A DNA stretch of 47,015 nucleotides, taken from positions 1 through 47,015 of the forward strand of contig NZ_BATR01000120.1 of the NCBI RefSeq assembly GCF_000739655.1, read 5' to 3'. Under the pieces are notes generated by a model, which saw nothing but the letters and a program-made list of their open reading frames with translations, was not told the DNA's origin and searched no databases. A program made the position numbers and the translations under genes. The DNA is from Verrucomicrobium sp. BvORR106 (GTDB lineage Bacteria > Verrucomicrobiota > Verrucomicrobiia > Verrucomicrobiales > Verrucomicrobiaceae). Positions 1 to 9,677 of this stretch are shown here, in pieces; position 1 is the stretch's first letter, and the number at the start of each line of letters is the position of its first letter.

Positions 1-841
1 GCGTGCGTGCGGCCATTTCCTGCTCGACGGCAACGGCGGCGGCACGGCGCACTTCGGCGTTGGCCTGGGCGATCTTCTTGTCCGTCTCGGCCTGCGCGGC
101 CTGGAGTTGGGCGCCGATGTTCTCGCCCACATCCACGTCGGCGATATCGATGGAAATGATCTCAAACGCGGTGCCGACGTCCACGCCCTTCTGCAGCACC
201 ACCTTGGAGATGCTGTCCGGGTTTTCGAGCACGTCCTTGTAGCTGGCGGAGGAGCCGATACAGGTGACGATGCCCTCACCCACACGGGCAATGACGGTCT
301 CTTCCGTGGCACCACCGATGAAGCGGTCCAGGTTCGTGCGGACGGTCACACGGGCGCGGACGCGGAGGGAAATACCATCGCGGGCCACGGCGTCGATCTT
401 GCCGCCCTTGCCCATGTCGGCGCCGGGGCAGTCGATGACCTTGGGGTTAATGCTGGTACGAACCGCTTCGATGACGGTCTTGCTGGTGCCTTTGACAGCG
501 AGGTCGATGGCGCAGGCGCGGTTGAAATCGAGTTCGATGCCGGCCTTGGCGGCGGCGATGAGGGAGAGGACGACCTGGGTCACGTTGCCACCGGCCAGAT
601 AGTGGGCTTCCAGTTCATCGGTGCCGACGCGGAGACCTGCTTTCACGGCGGTGATGCGGCTGTCCACGATGAGGGCATTGGGCACACCGCGGAACCACAT
701 GGCCAGCAGCGTGGGGATGCCGACGGGCGCATTGGACACCAGGGCGCGGAGCCAGAGATTGAAAAACTTAAGCAGGATGAGCAGGAAGACGAAACCGACG
801 ATGACCGCGATGCCGATGCCAATGTAGGGGAGCATATCCAT
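1..841 (-). CDS. floA: Flotillin-like protein FloA (3' end beyond window)
   Basis: The 280 visible codons match the FloA (UPF0365) family of membrane-scaffold proteins, which in bacteria organise membrane microdomains. The start [13 protein letters not shown] opens a hydrophobic hairpin (about residues 3-27). Then come the SPFH/band-7 region with [19 protein letters not shown] and [21 protein letters not shown], and the beginning of the C-terminal helical region ([19 protein letters not shown]), which would form the oligomerising coiled coil. The ATG at 841 is chosen because it begins the conserved N-terminus; no strong Shine-Dalgarno precedes it. The C-terminal end, roughly 50 residues by family length, lies outside the window. 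It is divergent from the gene at 1068. Family assignment is firm; the cellular role is known only from homologues. Confidence 0.93.
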   Translation of the reverse strand, partial: MDMLPYIGIGIAVIVGFVFLLILLKFFNLWLRALVSNAPVGIPTLLAMWFRGVPNALIVDSRITAVKAGLRVGTDELEAHYLAGGNVTQVVLSLIAAAKAGIELDFNRACAIDLAVKGTSKTVIEAVRTSINPKVIDCPGADMGKGGKIDAVARDGISLRVRARVTVRTNLDRFIGGATEETVIARVGEGIVTCIGSSASYKDVLENPDSISKVVLQKGVDVGTAFEIISIDIADVDVGENIGAQLQAAQAETDKKIAQANAEVRRAAAVAVEQEMAART

Positions 842-1067
842 GATGCGTGAGGTGTAGAGTGCTGTGGGGGGTGCGTTCAACAAGAGTGTCCGTGAAACCG
901 CGCCAAGGACGCAAGCCTTTTAAGCCGGGCGGTGTTCGGAATCAACCCTGCATCGGCCGACAACTTTGCGCGGCATTTGTTTGATCTCTTTTTCACGACG
1001 GGATGGCTTTTCTGACATGATTGCTATTGAGTCAGGCGAGGAATGTGCCTTACCATTTTGGGAAAAC

Positions 1068-1955
1068 ATGATGCGGATCATTACCCTCTCTGTCCTGGTC
1101 TTCTGGGTGGCCATGACAGGGCTGCTGGTGCGGATGGTTTATTTCCCAGACCACTCCCGCTTTGTCGAAGTGCCACCACGGCTGGTGCTCAAAGGCTTCC
1201 TGGAAGGCGGGGCCACGATCAACACGCTCCACGTGTACAAGAAGGATCAGAAGCTGGGCCACGCCTCGGTGAGCACCCAGCGGGTCTGGACAGGTGGGGT
1301 GAACCAGTACCGGGTGCACTTCTCCGGGGTGCTGGACAAAGGGGCGATCGAGATGGTGGATGCCCCAATCAACTGGCGGCTGCAGCTCTTCCTGGAAGAT
1401 CTGGACACCTGGGCCGGGGCCAAGGGGCAGGTGCGTCTGGGGGATACGAACACGGTGCTGGATTTCGAGTGGAGCAAAGATGAGCGGATGCCCCGCTTCA
1501 CACTCAAGCAAAAGGGGCAGGTGGTGGCGGATGACGACAGCATCCAGCCTATGCTGGGAGCCTTCATGGGGCCGCAGGCCGCCGGGGCGGGGCCCGTGCT
1601 CCCAGAGGGACTGGGGCTGGCACCGGGGGCAGATGTGGCGACGCTCTTTCACCTGAAAACACTGCAGGGCGTGATGATGCTGGCCGGGACAGAGCGTCAG
1701 GCCTTCCTGCTGGAACTGAGTGCCATGGACCACTGGAAAGCCAAGGCCTTCTTCACCGACGCCGGAGAGCTGGCGCTGGTGGACCTGCCCGAAGGCTGGC
1801 GGCTGGTGGAGCCCGTGATCTATGGTCTCGTGCCCGAATATCCGGAAAATGAGGAGATCCCCGTGCCCCCCATGGAGCAGCCGGGGGCAGTGCCGACGCC
1901 TCCACCCTTGGACGGGACGGCCGTGCCAGCTTCTCCGGGTGGCGGCGCGACCTGA
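1068..1955 (+). CDS. Single-pass membrane-anchored protein of unknown function
   Basis: I do not recognise this 295-residue protein. It begins with a clear signal anchor (MMRIITLSVLVFWVAMTG, about residues 1-24). A mostly beta-rich, soluble region follows, and the tail is proline-rich (PVPPMEQPGAVPTPPPLDG), ending PGGGAT. The frame is open back to 966, but the ATG pair at 1068/1071 is preferred because it puts the hydrophobic segment at the N-terminus and has GGGA just upstream. The anchor implies most of the protein lies outside the cytoplasmic membrane. It is followed by 214 bp of non-coding DNA before an ABC ATPase, so operon membership is uncertain. It is not an ABC permease, having only one membrane segment. 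Confidence 0.75.
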   Translation: MMRIITLSVLVFWVAMTGLLVRMVYFPDHSRFVEVPPRLVLKGFLEGGATINTLHVYKKDQKLGHASVSTQRVWTGGVNQYRVHFSGVLDKGAIEMVDAPINWRLQLFLEDLDTWAGAKGQVRLGDTNTVLDFEWSKDERMPRFTLKQKGQVVADDDSIQPMLGAFMGPQAAGAGPVLPEGLGLAPGADVATLFHLKTLQGVMMLAGTERQAFLLELSAMDHWKAKAFFTDAGELALVDLPEGWRLVEPVIYGLVPEYPENEEIPVPPMEQPGAVPTPPPLDGTAVPASPGGGAT

Positions 1956-2169
1956 AGGCCGGGAATCGGGGCAAGGCAGATATCGGGTGACGCGAGGATG
2001 AAGGGAGCCGCTTGCAGCGGGCGGGGGACCGCGATACAAAAGAACGAGGGAGCGGAGCCGGGGCAGGCGATGAAGAACCTGGCCCACCTCATCATCCAAC
2101 GGAACTCAGGCAACAAACATCACAGCAGTGACAACACACGGGCGGGCATAGCAGGGGAGACACAGGCAC

Positions 2170-2928
2170 ATGATTGAAATCAAAGACCTCACCATGGACT
2201 ACGGGAGCTTCCGTGCTCTGGACGGACTCACGCTGACCATCCCCCAAGGGGAATTTTTTGCCTTCCTGGGACCCAACGGAGCGGGGAAGACCACCGCCAT
2301 CAAGTTGCTGACCGGGCTGATGAAGCCGGTCAAAGGGACGGTGCATCTGGGCGGGTATGACATGCAGGAGGAACCTCTCCTGGCGAAGGCCCTGCTGGGC
2401 TATGTGCCGGATGTGGCGGTCTTTTATGAAAAACTTACCCCGCTGGAGTTCATGCGGTTCATCGCCGACATCTTTGAGATGGATGAGGTGAAAGCGGAGA
2501 AGACCGGGGCGGAGTTGTTTCAAAAGTTTTCCCTGGGTTCCTATGCGCACCAGCGCATCGAGAACCTGAGCCACGGCACCCGGCAAAGGCTGGCCATCGC
2601 TGCGGCATTGCTTCATGAACCCAAGGTGTTCATCATTGACGAACCCATGGTGGGGCTGGATCCCATCCATGCCCGGACGGTGAAGCGCGAACTGAAAGAA
2701 CGCAGCCGGGCGGGCATGACGGTGCTCATGAGCACCCACCTCCTCAACATTGCGGAGGAGCTGGCAGATCGCATCGGCATCCTGCACAAGGGGCGTCTCA
2801 TCGCGCTGGGCACCATGGATGAAATCCATCAGGTGAAATCGACCACGGGCAAGCGTCTGGAAGAAGTCTTCCTGGAGATGGTGTCCGATGAGACCGAGCA
2901 GAACGGGAACGCAGCGTCAGAAATCTAA
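2170..2928 (+). CDS. ABC transporter ATP-binding protein
   Basis: This is a 252-residue nucleotide-binding subunit of the CcmA/ABC-2 exporter type. Walker A is GPNGAGKTT (about residues 35-43), the Q-loop region follows, the signature is an LSHGTRQR variant of LSGGQ, and Walker B is VFIIDEPMVGLDP, with the switch histidine in MSTHLL. It would hydrolyse ATP at the cytoplasmic face to drive export by a partner permease. No permease is adjacent: the gene before has one membrane segment and the gene after (18 bp away) is a kinase. The substrate therefore cannot be inferred. A purine-rich AGGGGAG lies about 13 nt upstream of the ATG. Confidence 0.93.
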   Translation: MIEIKDLTMDYGSFRALDGLTLTIPQGEFFAFLGPNGAGKTTAIKLLTGLMKPVKGTVHLGGYDMQEEPLLAKALLGYVPDVAVFYEKLTPLEFMRFIADIFEMDEVKAEKTGAELFQKFSLGSYAHQRIENLSHGTRQRLAIAAALLHEPKVFIIDEPMVGLDPIHARTVKRELKERSRAGMTVLMSTHLLNIAEELADRIGILHKGRLIALGTMDEIHQVKSTTGKRLEEVFLEMVSDETEQNGNAASEI

Positions 2929-2946
2929 GATCCAAGGGCAGAGAGA

Positions 2947-3492
2947 ATGAGCAGACCAGGAACTTTCATCATCATGGGCGTGTCGGGCTCCGGCAAGAGC
3001 CTCATCGGCAGCAAGCTGGCAGAGGCCCTGGGGGCGGACTTTGAAGATGGGGATGACTTTCACCCCCCGGCTAACAAGGCGAAGATGTCTGCGAAGATCC
3101 CGCTGACGGACGAGGACCGCTGGCCCTGGCTGCGGGCGATGCGCGACCGGATCGAGGAAAAACGAGCCGCAGGCCGCAGCTATGTGCTGGCCTGCTCGGC
3201 CCTGAAGGCGGTGTACCGGGACCTGCTATCTGGTGGGGAGCCGCGCTCCTCGGTGGAGTTTGTGTTTCTGAAGGGATCTCCCGAACTCATCGCAGCACGC
3301 ATGGCAGCAAGGAAGGGGCACTTTTTCCAAGGTGTCTCGACGACCGCCACGGCAGGTGGCACGGCGGCACCGACGCTGCTGGACAGCCAGTTCGCCACAC
3401 TGGAGGAGCCGACGGCGGCGGAGGCCATGATCGTGAACGTGGATCAGACTCCAGACGAGATCGTGGGAGACATCCTCCGGATCGTGGGATAA
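2947..3492 (+). CDS. gntK: Gluconokinase
   Basis: This 181-residue protein is close to the usual length of GntK-type gluconokinases, which phosphorylate D-gluconate to 6-phosphogluconate with ATP. The P-loop is GVSGSGKS (about residues 11-18). The family-diagnostic DGDDFHPPANKAKM follows at about 35-48, then PLTDEDRWPWL, and LACSALKAVYRDLL later. Residues 121-140 include a G/A/T-rich stretch (VSTTATAGGTAAPTLLDSQ) where family members usually have HFMPASLLDSQ, so the loop is slightly expanded while LLDSQ is kept. It sits 18 bp after the ABC ATPase and 21 bp before addB, so co-transcription is likely. No gluconate permease or 6-phosphogluconate enzyme is visible nearby. Confidence 0.9.
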   Translation: MSRPGTFIIMGVSGSGKSLIGSKLAEALGADFEDGDDFHPPANKAKMSAKIPLTDEDRWPWLRAMRDRIEEKRAAGRSYVLACSALKAVYRDLLSGGEPRSSVEFVFLKGSPELIAARMAARKGHFFQGVSTTATAGGTAAPTLLDSQFATLEEPTAAEAMIVNVDQTPDEIVGDILRIVG

Positions 3493-3513
3493 GGGTGGGC
3501 TGAGGTTCGACAC

Positions 3514-6378
3514 ATGACCGGTGCAAAACCAAAACTGACATTCTGGGGCTGGGACGCCCCGGTTCTGCACAAGGCTGTGGCCGAGCTGGCTCGTGACTGG
3601 GCTGAAGGTGCGCTCGATCTCAGTGATACTCTCATCATCGTGCCCACGGCAGAGACCGTGCGACGGTTGCGGGAGGCGCTGGCGGTGGAGGCCGGTGGCC
3701 GGGACAGCGCGGTGACGGCGCCGCACCTTTGGCATGCGGGTCTGGTTTTCCAGCCGCGCACTCCCGGGTTGGCCCTGGCCTCACCCTTGCAGGAGCGGGC
3801 GGCCTGGACGGAAGTGCTGACGCGGGCGCCACTGAAGGAGATGGGGGCACTGTTCCCTTCTCCCCCAGAAGAGCAGGACCTCATCTGGGCGGCGGCGGTG
3901 GCAGAGACCATTGCGAATCTGCGCAAGACGCTGGGGGCTGGCGGACACAGTCTGGACACTGCCGGGCCCGGATTGGAAGGGCTGGACGAACTGGCACGCT
4001 GGGCCCAACTGGCCAGGCTGGAGGAGCTGTATCTCGCGACATTGAATGGTTGGGGGCTGGTGGACGGTGAGTCGGCCAAGAAAGCGGCCGCAGCTCTGGC
4101 AGTGCTGCCCGAAGGGGTGACGCAGATCAAGGTCTTCGCCGTGGCGGATGCGCCGCCACTGTTCAGCGTGTGGCTGGAGCAGGTGGCACAACGTGTGCCC
4201 GTGTCAGTGTATGTGCAGGCACCGGTGGAGCAGCGGCATGGGTTTGATGAAACAGGCATGCCGCGGGTATCCCACTGGGGTGATGATGCGCTGGTGGAGT
4301 GTCCGCTGGCTCATGACCGCATGCATCGCGTGCCGGGTGCGGAAGATCAGGCCCGGCTGGCAGTGAGACTGCTGGGGGAGATGGCGGCCACGGGGCAATC
4401 TGTGGCCGTGGGAGCCTGTGACCAGGCGCTGAACAGCGTGCTGGAAGGGACGCTCACCGCGCAAGGCGTGCGGGTCTATAACCCCGCAGGGCGTTCTGCC
4501 CGCCAGCACAGTCTGGTGCAGGTGCTGCGCAGCGGCTGGCGTGCGGCACGCAGTGCGGCATGGCGGGACTGGATGCCATTTCTCCGCATGGATGATGTGT
4601 CCCGTGCGCTGTGCGGTGAGACGGGGCTCCTCATTACGAAGTACTATGAGCTGATCGACGAGTTTGACGGCACGCACCTGCCTCCTACCATCAAAGACGC
4701 GCAGTCCATTGCGGGTCTGCACTCTGATTGGGCGGATTTGGTGCCGGTGCTGACGGCGGCGGTGAATCACGCGGAAGGCTGGGGCGCGGACACTTGTGAG
4801 GGCGCGGTGAGGAATTTCCTGGTCTGGCTGTATGGTGAGCGGGAGTTCGACAGCGCGCTGGAGCATCAGAAGTACCACGGCGAATTGTTCGGTGAGGTGA
4901 TCCGGCTGGCCATGCAGGTGGATGCGGGCCGTGCGGCAGGCATAGGCTCCAGCGAGGCTGCTGCCTGGCTGGGCCTGGTGTTTGATGCGCTGGAAGAAGG
5001 CCAGCTCACCGACCTGCGCGGGGAGGCGGATCTGGTGCTGTACGGCTGGCTGGAGCTCCTGTGGGAGCCTGCTCCGGGGCTGGTCATCACCGGATTCAAT
5101 GACGAACATGTGCCGGGCACGCTGGGGGCGGATGCCTTCCTGCCGGACAAAGCCAAAGCTGCGCTGGGGCTGCCCTGCCAGGCGGTGCGGCGGGCTCGTG
5201 ATGCTTATTTCCTGAAGGCCATTGCGGAGCAGCGCGCTGCGGAGTGCACGCTGCATGCGGTGCTGGGGCGGCAGACGGCGGAGGGAGATGCCCTGCGCCC
5301 TTCACGATTGTTGCTGGATGCCTCTGATGCGGATCTGCCTCTGCGAGTGAAGCACCTCTTCCCGGCGGAGGATGAAGTTCACCCTGCGCCAAGGCCGCTG
5401 CGTACCCAGGCGTTCCAACTGACTCCGCAGTTGCGGCGGTGGAGCCGGAGCGCCATTTCACCCACAGCCCTGCGTCGCTACCTGGCTTGTCCCTACCGGT
5501 TCTATCTCAGTGAAGTGCTGGGCATGAAGGCGGTGAGCACCGGCCAGCGGGAGCTGACTCCGGCCACGCTGGGCAGCCTGACCCATGAGGTCTTCAAGGC
5601 CTTCGCAGACCAGCCGGAGATCGCTGAAAGCACGGATGCGGAAAAGATCGGGGACTGGATGGTGGCGGAGCTGGAGCGGCGGTCTGTGCTGATGTTTGGC
5701 CACGAACCGCTATTCTCTGTGACCTTGCAGGTGGAGTCGCTGCGTCAGCGTCTCACTGCGTTTGCCTCGCGTCAGGCGGAGTTGCGTTCAGAGGGGTGGC
5801 GGGTGCTGCGGGCAGAGGAGAAGATCCTGCCGACCTGGGGTGTGGACCTGGGCGGTGTTTCGCTCTCAGGCAAGATCGACCGGATCGACTACCATGAGCG
5901 TCACAATGTGTTCCGCGTGATCGACTACAAGACCTCCCGGAAGAAGCCTGAGGAAGCGCACCATAGGAAGGCACGCGAGGAGATGCTGGCGGATCCCAAC
6001 CAGTCGTGGAAATGCTTTGATGACGCGAAGGGGCGGACCCGGTGCTGGGTGGACCTGCAACTGCCGCTGTATGCGCGGGCGGTCGCGGCACAACTGGCAA
6101 AGGGCGCACCGGTGGAGGCAGCTTATTTCCTACTGCCCGCGACCGTGGGTGAAGTAAAGCTGCACAGCTGGGAGGATCTGGGGACAACCACGCTGGATGC
6201 GGCGGAGGCGTGTGCTCGGGAGGCGGTGGGGCGGATTCGTGAAGGGATCTTCTGGCCGCCGTCGGAGGATATGCGGTTTGATGATTTCGAGGGGCTGTTT
6301 CACGGCGATGTCATGAAGGCGGCTGCACCGCCCGAGAAGTGGTTGGTGGAACCGGTTGCGGAGGTGCTGGCGCTATGA
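3514..6378 (+). CDS. addB: AddB/RexB-like PD-(D/E)XK helicase-nuclease subunit
   Basis: The 954-residue protein is the non-motor partner of the AddA-type gene that overlaps its stop codon. Such pairs process double-strand DNA ends for recombination. The N-terminal half looks like an inactivated UvrD-type helicase; no proper Walker A is seen. The C-terminal third is a RecB-family nuclease: LACPYRFYLSEVLG (about 657-670), LTHEVFKAF, GKIDRIDYHE and the catalytic VIDYKTSRKKP (about 801-811), then QLPLYARAV. In iron-sulfur AddB proteins a Cys triplet lies near the C-terminus. Here the corresponding stretch FWPPSEDMRFDDFEGLF has none, so the cluster is probably absent. Calling it AddB rests on domain order and on its partner. 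Confidence 0.85.
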   Translation: MTGAKPKLTFWGWDAPVLHKAVAELARDWAEGALDLSDTLIIVPTAETVRRLREALAVEAGGRDSAVTAPHLWHAGLVFQPRTPGLALASPLQERAAWTEVLTRAPLKEMGALFPSPPEEQDLIWAAAVAETIANLRKTLGAGGHSLDTAGPGLEGLDELARWAQLARLEELYLATLNGWGLVDGESAKKAAAALAVLPEGVTQIKVFAVADAPPLFSVWLEQVAQRVPVSVYVQAPVEQRHGFDETGMPRVSHWGDDALVECPLAHDRMHRVPGAEDQARLAVRLLGEMAATGQSVAVGACDQALNSVLEGTLTAQGVRVYNPAGRSARQHSLVQVLRSGWRAARSAAWRDWMPFLRMDDVSRALCGETGLLITKYYELIDEFDGTHLPPTIKDAQSIAGLHSDWADLVPVLTAAVNHAEGWGADTCEGAVRNFLVWLYGEREFDSALEHQKYHGELFGEVIRLAMQVDAGRAAGIGSSEAAAWLGLVFDALEEGQLTDLRGEADLVLYGWLELLWEPAPGLVITGFNDEHVPGTLGADAFLPDKAKAALGLPCQAVRRARDAYFLKAIAEQRAAECTLHAVLGRQTAEGDALRPSRLLLDASDADLPLRVKHLFPAEDEVHPAPRPLRTQAFQLTPQLRRWSRSAISPTALRRYLACPYRFYLSEVLGMKAVSTGQRELTPATLGSLTHEVFKAFADQPEIAESTDAEKIGDWMVAELERRSVLMFGHEPLFSVTLQVESLRQRLTAFASRQAELRSEGWRVLRAEEKILPTWGVDLGGVSLSGKIDRIDYHERHNVFRVIDYKTSRKKPEEAHHRKAREEMLADPNQSWKCFDDAKGRTRCWVDLQLPLYARAVAAQLAKGAPVEAAYFLLPATVGEVKLHSWEDLGTTTLDAAEACAREAVGRIREGIFWPPSEDMRFDDFEGLFHGDVMKAAAPPEKWLVEPVAEVLAL

Positions 6379-9300
6379 CCGTGCTCAAAAATGAACTCAT
6401 TCGCGCGTCGGCGGGCACGGGCAAGACCCACTCGCTGGTGCAGCGCTACCTTTGGCTGTTGGAGCACGGTGCAGAGCCGGAGCGCATTGCCGCCATGACC
6501 TTCACCCGCAAGGCGGCGGGGGAGTTCTTTGAGCGCATCCTCCAGGAACTGGCGACGCGCAGCATGAGTGAGAGTGCCGGCAGCCGGATGGCTTTGCAAT
6601 TGCTGCGGAAGGTGGTGCGCCGCATGGACCAACTCCGCTTGGGCACCATTGACAGCTTCTTCGCCACCATGGCGCAGTGTCTGCCCTTCGAGCTGGGGCT
6701 TACGGGCAAGGCCGCGCTGATGAGCGAGGCGGAAACGACCCGGGCGGCTGAGGAGGTGATGGATGCCCTGCTGCTGGCCGTTGGGCGAATGAAGGACCAT
6801 GCGGCCATGGATGAGCTGCGGGAGGCCTGGAAGGCGGCCAGCCACGGCAGTGAGCAAGGGCGGCCTGCTGAGGCTCTGGCCACGTGGTGTGGGCGGCTTC
6901 ACCAGTTGCTCATTGAATGCCCCGATCCGGAACGTTGGGGTGGGGCGGAAGTGATCTGGGAGAAGGGGACATCGCTGCCTCTGCTAACGGCGGGTGATCA
7001 GGATCTGGCCGCCGCGGTGGAGCAGCTGGAAGGGGCGCTGGACTACAGCATCTTTGACAAACGGGCCCCGGCGAAGTGGGATGAATTCCTCCAAGCTGCG
7101 CGGGAATACGACGGTTTTCAGAAGTTCGACGGCACGCCGATCGCATACATGTTGAAGCCGGAGCGTGGTGATCCCTCGCGCCTGCGCCTGGGCGGGGCGG
7201 AATGGAAGATGTGGAAGTCCGTGCCGCTGGATGTGAGGACCGGTACGGCCCTGGCTGATGTGCTGGACATCCTGGTGGGGCGGGCGCTGCTCACGCACCT
7301 ACGCCGCACCCGGGCCCAGCGGGGCATTGTGCGGATCTATGAAACGACCTACCACCGGCAGGTGCGGTCGCGGGGGCGCCTGGTCTTCAGTGATCTGGCC
7401 TGGCTGCTTTGTGGTCGCTTGAAAACCACGCCGATGGAAGTGCAGGACTGGGAGGCCTTTCGTACCGCGTTGGAGTTTCGCATGGATGCGCGGTATGACC
7501 ACTGGCTGCTGGATGAGTTCCAGGATACCAGCGAGCGTCAGTGGGAGGTGATGTCTCCGCTGCTGGAGGAAGCCCGGCAGGACCCGGAGGAGCGCCGCAG
7601 CGTGTTCCTGGTGGGGGACGTGAAGCAGAGCATCTACCTCTGGCGGCAGGCGGAGCCGGAGTTGTTTCATCACGTCGAGTCGGCCTGGCAGGGCGACCGG
7701 CTGCAGACCACGCCGCTGAATGAGAGCTACCGCTCCTGCCCGCAGGTGCTGGCCATGGTGAACGGGGTGTTTCTCAATGCCGGGCGTGATCTGGAGGCAT
7801 TGTTTCCCGGCTTGGGGCGGCTTTGGGTGTATGAGGAGCATCGCTGCGCAGCGCGGGTGGCCCGGCTGGCAGGTCATGCCGCACTGATCCATGCGGCTCC
7901 CCCAGACGAGGATGCTGAGGAAGAGGAAAATACCATCACCTTGGCGACGGCGAACCTGATCCGCGAGATCAATCCCATCGGCCGCGGGCTAACGTGCGCC
8001 GTGCTCGTGCGGAGCAATCGCACGGCCCGTGCCATCTCTGACGCCCTGCGTCGTCTGCTGGGGGTGGAGGTGATCTGTGAGTCTCAGGAAAATGTGGTGG
8101 TGGACAATCCCGCCACGCTGGTGTTGCTAAGCCTGCTGCAGGTGGCGGTGCACCCTGGCGATTCCATGGCGTGGCAGCATCTCCTGTTGTCGCCTCTTCG
8201 CCATGCCATCCACGAGCAGGAACTCAAGCTTCCGGCGCTCGCGGCGCGGGTGAGGTCGGACCTGTCTCACCTGGGATTCCTGCCGGTGTTGCAACGCTGG
8301 GCGGAGATATTGCGGCAGGCCTTGCCGGAGCAGGATGCCTTTACGGATCGTCGCCTGGCTCAGCTTCTGGATGTGGCGGCGGACTTCGATGAGAGCGGGA
8401 GTCGCGATGTGGAGGAATTTCTGGCCACGGCGCGGGAGCATTCGGTCCGGGAGGACAGCGCCTCCGCTCAGGCCATTCAGGTGATGACGGTGCACCAGAG
8501 CAAGGGCTTGCAGTTTGACGTGGTGATCCTGCCGGAACTGCAAGGGGAGGCGCTGGATGCCGTGCATCGGAACCGGCTCTTTGTGGCCCGCAAAGAACGC
8601 GGTGCCGTGGGCTGGATGTTGGACAAGCCGGAAAAGCTGGTGGTGGAGCGCGATGAGGTGCTCCTGGCGGAGCTGTCGCGGGAGAAAGCCCGGCAGGCTT
8701 TTGAGGGGCTGTGCCGCTTCTATGTGGCCATGACTCGCGCGAAGCTGGGCCTGTACGTGGTACTGGATCCTGCGAAGGTGAAGAACACCTCCAATGAAGG
8801 GCGCATCCTGGCCCAGCGGCTGGAGCCGGGCTTTGATCCCGTGGACTACGATCTGGTGGGCGCAGGCGGCATGGCAACTTGGGAAGTGGGAAATCGCTTC
8901 TGGTATGAAGCGCACGCTGCGAAAACGGTGGTGGCGGAAACACGGGCCGCGCCTGCCACGGAGTTGTCTCTCGGCAAGCTGATCCGCGCAGTGAACAAGC
9001 CTCTGGAGCGCCGTGCGCCATCCGGCGAGGAGTCGTTTGTGCTAAAGGGCGGGGAGTTGCTCTCCACCGCCCGCGAGGTGAAGCGGCAGCACGGGACCCG
9101 GGTGCATGAGCTCTTCTCTACCATTGCGTGGTTGGACGAGGTGGCGGACCCCGTCTCGATCTGGCGGGAGCGTGGCCTGGTTTCAGACGATGTGCTGGCA
9201 GACGGCACGGGTGACGATGCGGCGGCGGAGGTGCTGAGGGTCTTGTCCGCTCCAGAAGTGGAGCCTTGGTTTACTCTCGCGGGGATGAACCGTATGGCCT

Positions 9301-9587
9301 GGATGGAGCGCCGGTTTGATTTCATTGACCAAGGAAGCTGGGTCAGCGGCATCGTGGACCGTGTGGTCATTGAGCTGAACGCCCAGGGGAGCCCAGTCAG
9401 GGCCACCATCCTGGATTTCAAGACGGATCTGGTGGTGACAGACCAGGAAATGGCCTCCCGGGCGGCGGGCTACGCCCCGCAGTTGGCGCTCTATGTGCCA
9501 GCCGTGGTGCGGATGACCGGACTGAAGCCGGAGGCCATCGATAAGGCGCTGATTTTCACGATGACGGGCAAGGTGGTTCCCGTCTGA
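6375..9587 (+). CDS. addA: AddA-like UvrD/REP helicase with C-terminal nuclease
   Basis: This 1070-residue protein is the motor of the putative AddAB end-resection enzyme. The ATG at 6375 is chosen because it overlaps the addB stop (ATGA) and places Walker A (RASAGTGKTHS) at residues 10-20, as in the family. Helicase motifs follow in order: AMTFTRKAAGEF (Ia), LLDEFQDTSERQW (II, about 378-390), VGDVKQSIYLWR (III), VMTVHQSKGLQF (V) and YVAMTRAKLGL (VI). The C-terminus carries a RecB-type nuclease with GTRVHELF, VSGIVDRVV and ILDFKTDLV (about 1013-1021), then YAPQLALYV. All key helicase and nuclease residues appear intact. ATGA coupling implies stoichiometric synthesis with the partner. Confidence 0.92.
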   Translation: MTVLKNELIRASAGTGKTHSLVQRYLWLLEHGAEPERIAAMTFTRKAAGEFFERILQELATRSMSESAGSRMALQLLRKVVRRMDQLRLGTIDSFFATMAQCLPFELGLTGKAALMSEAETTRAAEEVMDALLLAVGRMKDHAAMDELREAWKAASHGSEQGRPAEALATWCGRLHQLLIECPDPERWGGAEVIWEKGTSLPLLTAGDQDLAAAVEQLEGALDYSIFDKRAPAKWDEFLQAAREYDGFQKFDGTPIAYMLKPERGDPSRLRLGGAEWKMWKSVPLDVRTGTALADVLDILVGRALLTHLRRTRAQRGIVRIYETTYHRQVRSRGRLVFSDLAWLLCGRLKTTPMEVQDWEAFRTALEFRMDARYDHWLLDEFQDTSERQWEVMSPLLEEARQDPEERRSVFLVGDVKQSIYLWRQAEPELFHHVESAWQGDRLQTTPLNESYRSCPQVLAMVNGVFLNAGRDLEALFPGLGRLWVYEEHRCAARVARLAGHAALIHAAPPDEDAEEEENTITLATANLIREINPIGRGLTCAVLVRSNRTARAISDALRRLLGVEVICESQENVVVDNPATLVLLSLLQVAVHPGDSMAWQHLLLSPLRHAIHEQELKLPALAARVRSDLSHLGFLPVLQRWAEILRQALPEQDAFTDRRLAQLLDVAADFDESGSRDVEEFLATAREHSVREDSASAQAIQVMTVHQSKGLQFDVVILPELQGEALDAVHRNRLFVARKERGAVGWMLDKPEKLVVERDEVLLAELSREKARQAFEGLCRFYVAMTRAKLGLYVVLDPAKVKNTSNEGRILAQRLEPGFDPVDYDLVGAGGMATWEVGNRFWYEAHAAKTVVAETRAAPATELSLGKLIRAVNKPLERRAPSGEESFVLKGGELLSTAREVKRQHGTRVHELFSTIAWLDEVADPVSIWRERGLVSDDVLADGTGDDAAAEVLRVLSAPEVEPWFTLAGMNRMAWMERRFDFIDQGSWVSGIVDRVVIELNAQGSPVRATILDFKTDLVVTDQEMASRAAGYAPQLALYVPAVVRMTGLKPEAIDKALIFTMTGKVVPV

Positions 9588-9639
9588 GAGGACGGTACCG
9601 CAAATGCCTCAACTTTCTAAACTTTTTGCTTAGTCGTGC

Positions 9640-9668
9640 TTGCGTCTCAATTTCTAGGTCACTAGAGT
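9640..9668 (+). promoter_or_regulatory. Possible sigma-70 promoter for the glycan cluster
   Basis: TTGCGT at 9640-9645 and TAGAGT at 9663-9668 are separated by exactly 17 bp in the 90-bp gap before the glycan cluster. The predicted start of transcription would fall only a few bases before the ATG at 9678, giving a leaderless or near-leaderless message; no Shine-Dalgarno is visible there. This is pattern matching only. Confidence 0.3.
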
Positions 9669-9677
9669 TGACCTCCC

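Noticed and set aside
107-850. A 247-codon plus-strand open frame
   Set aside because: It is the complement of floA, whose conserved minus-strand protein runs through the whole stretch.
1050-2099. A 349-codon minus-strand open frame
   Set aside because: It overlaps the signal-anchored plus-strand protein and extends into non-coding DNA with no domain features.
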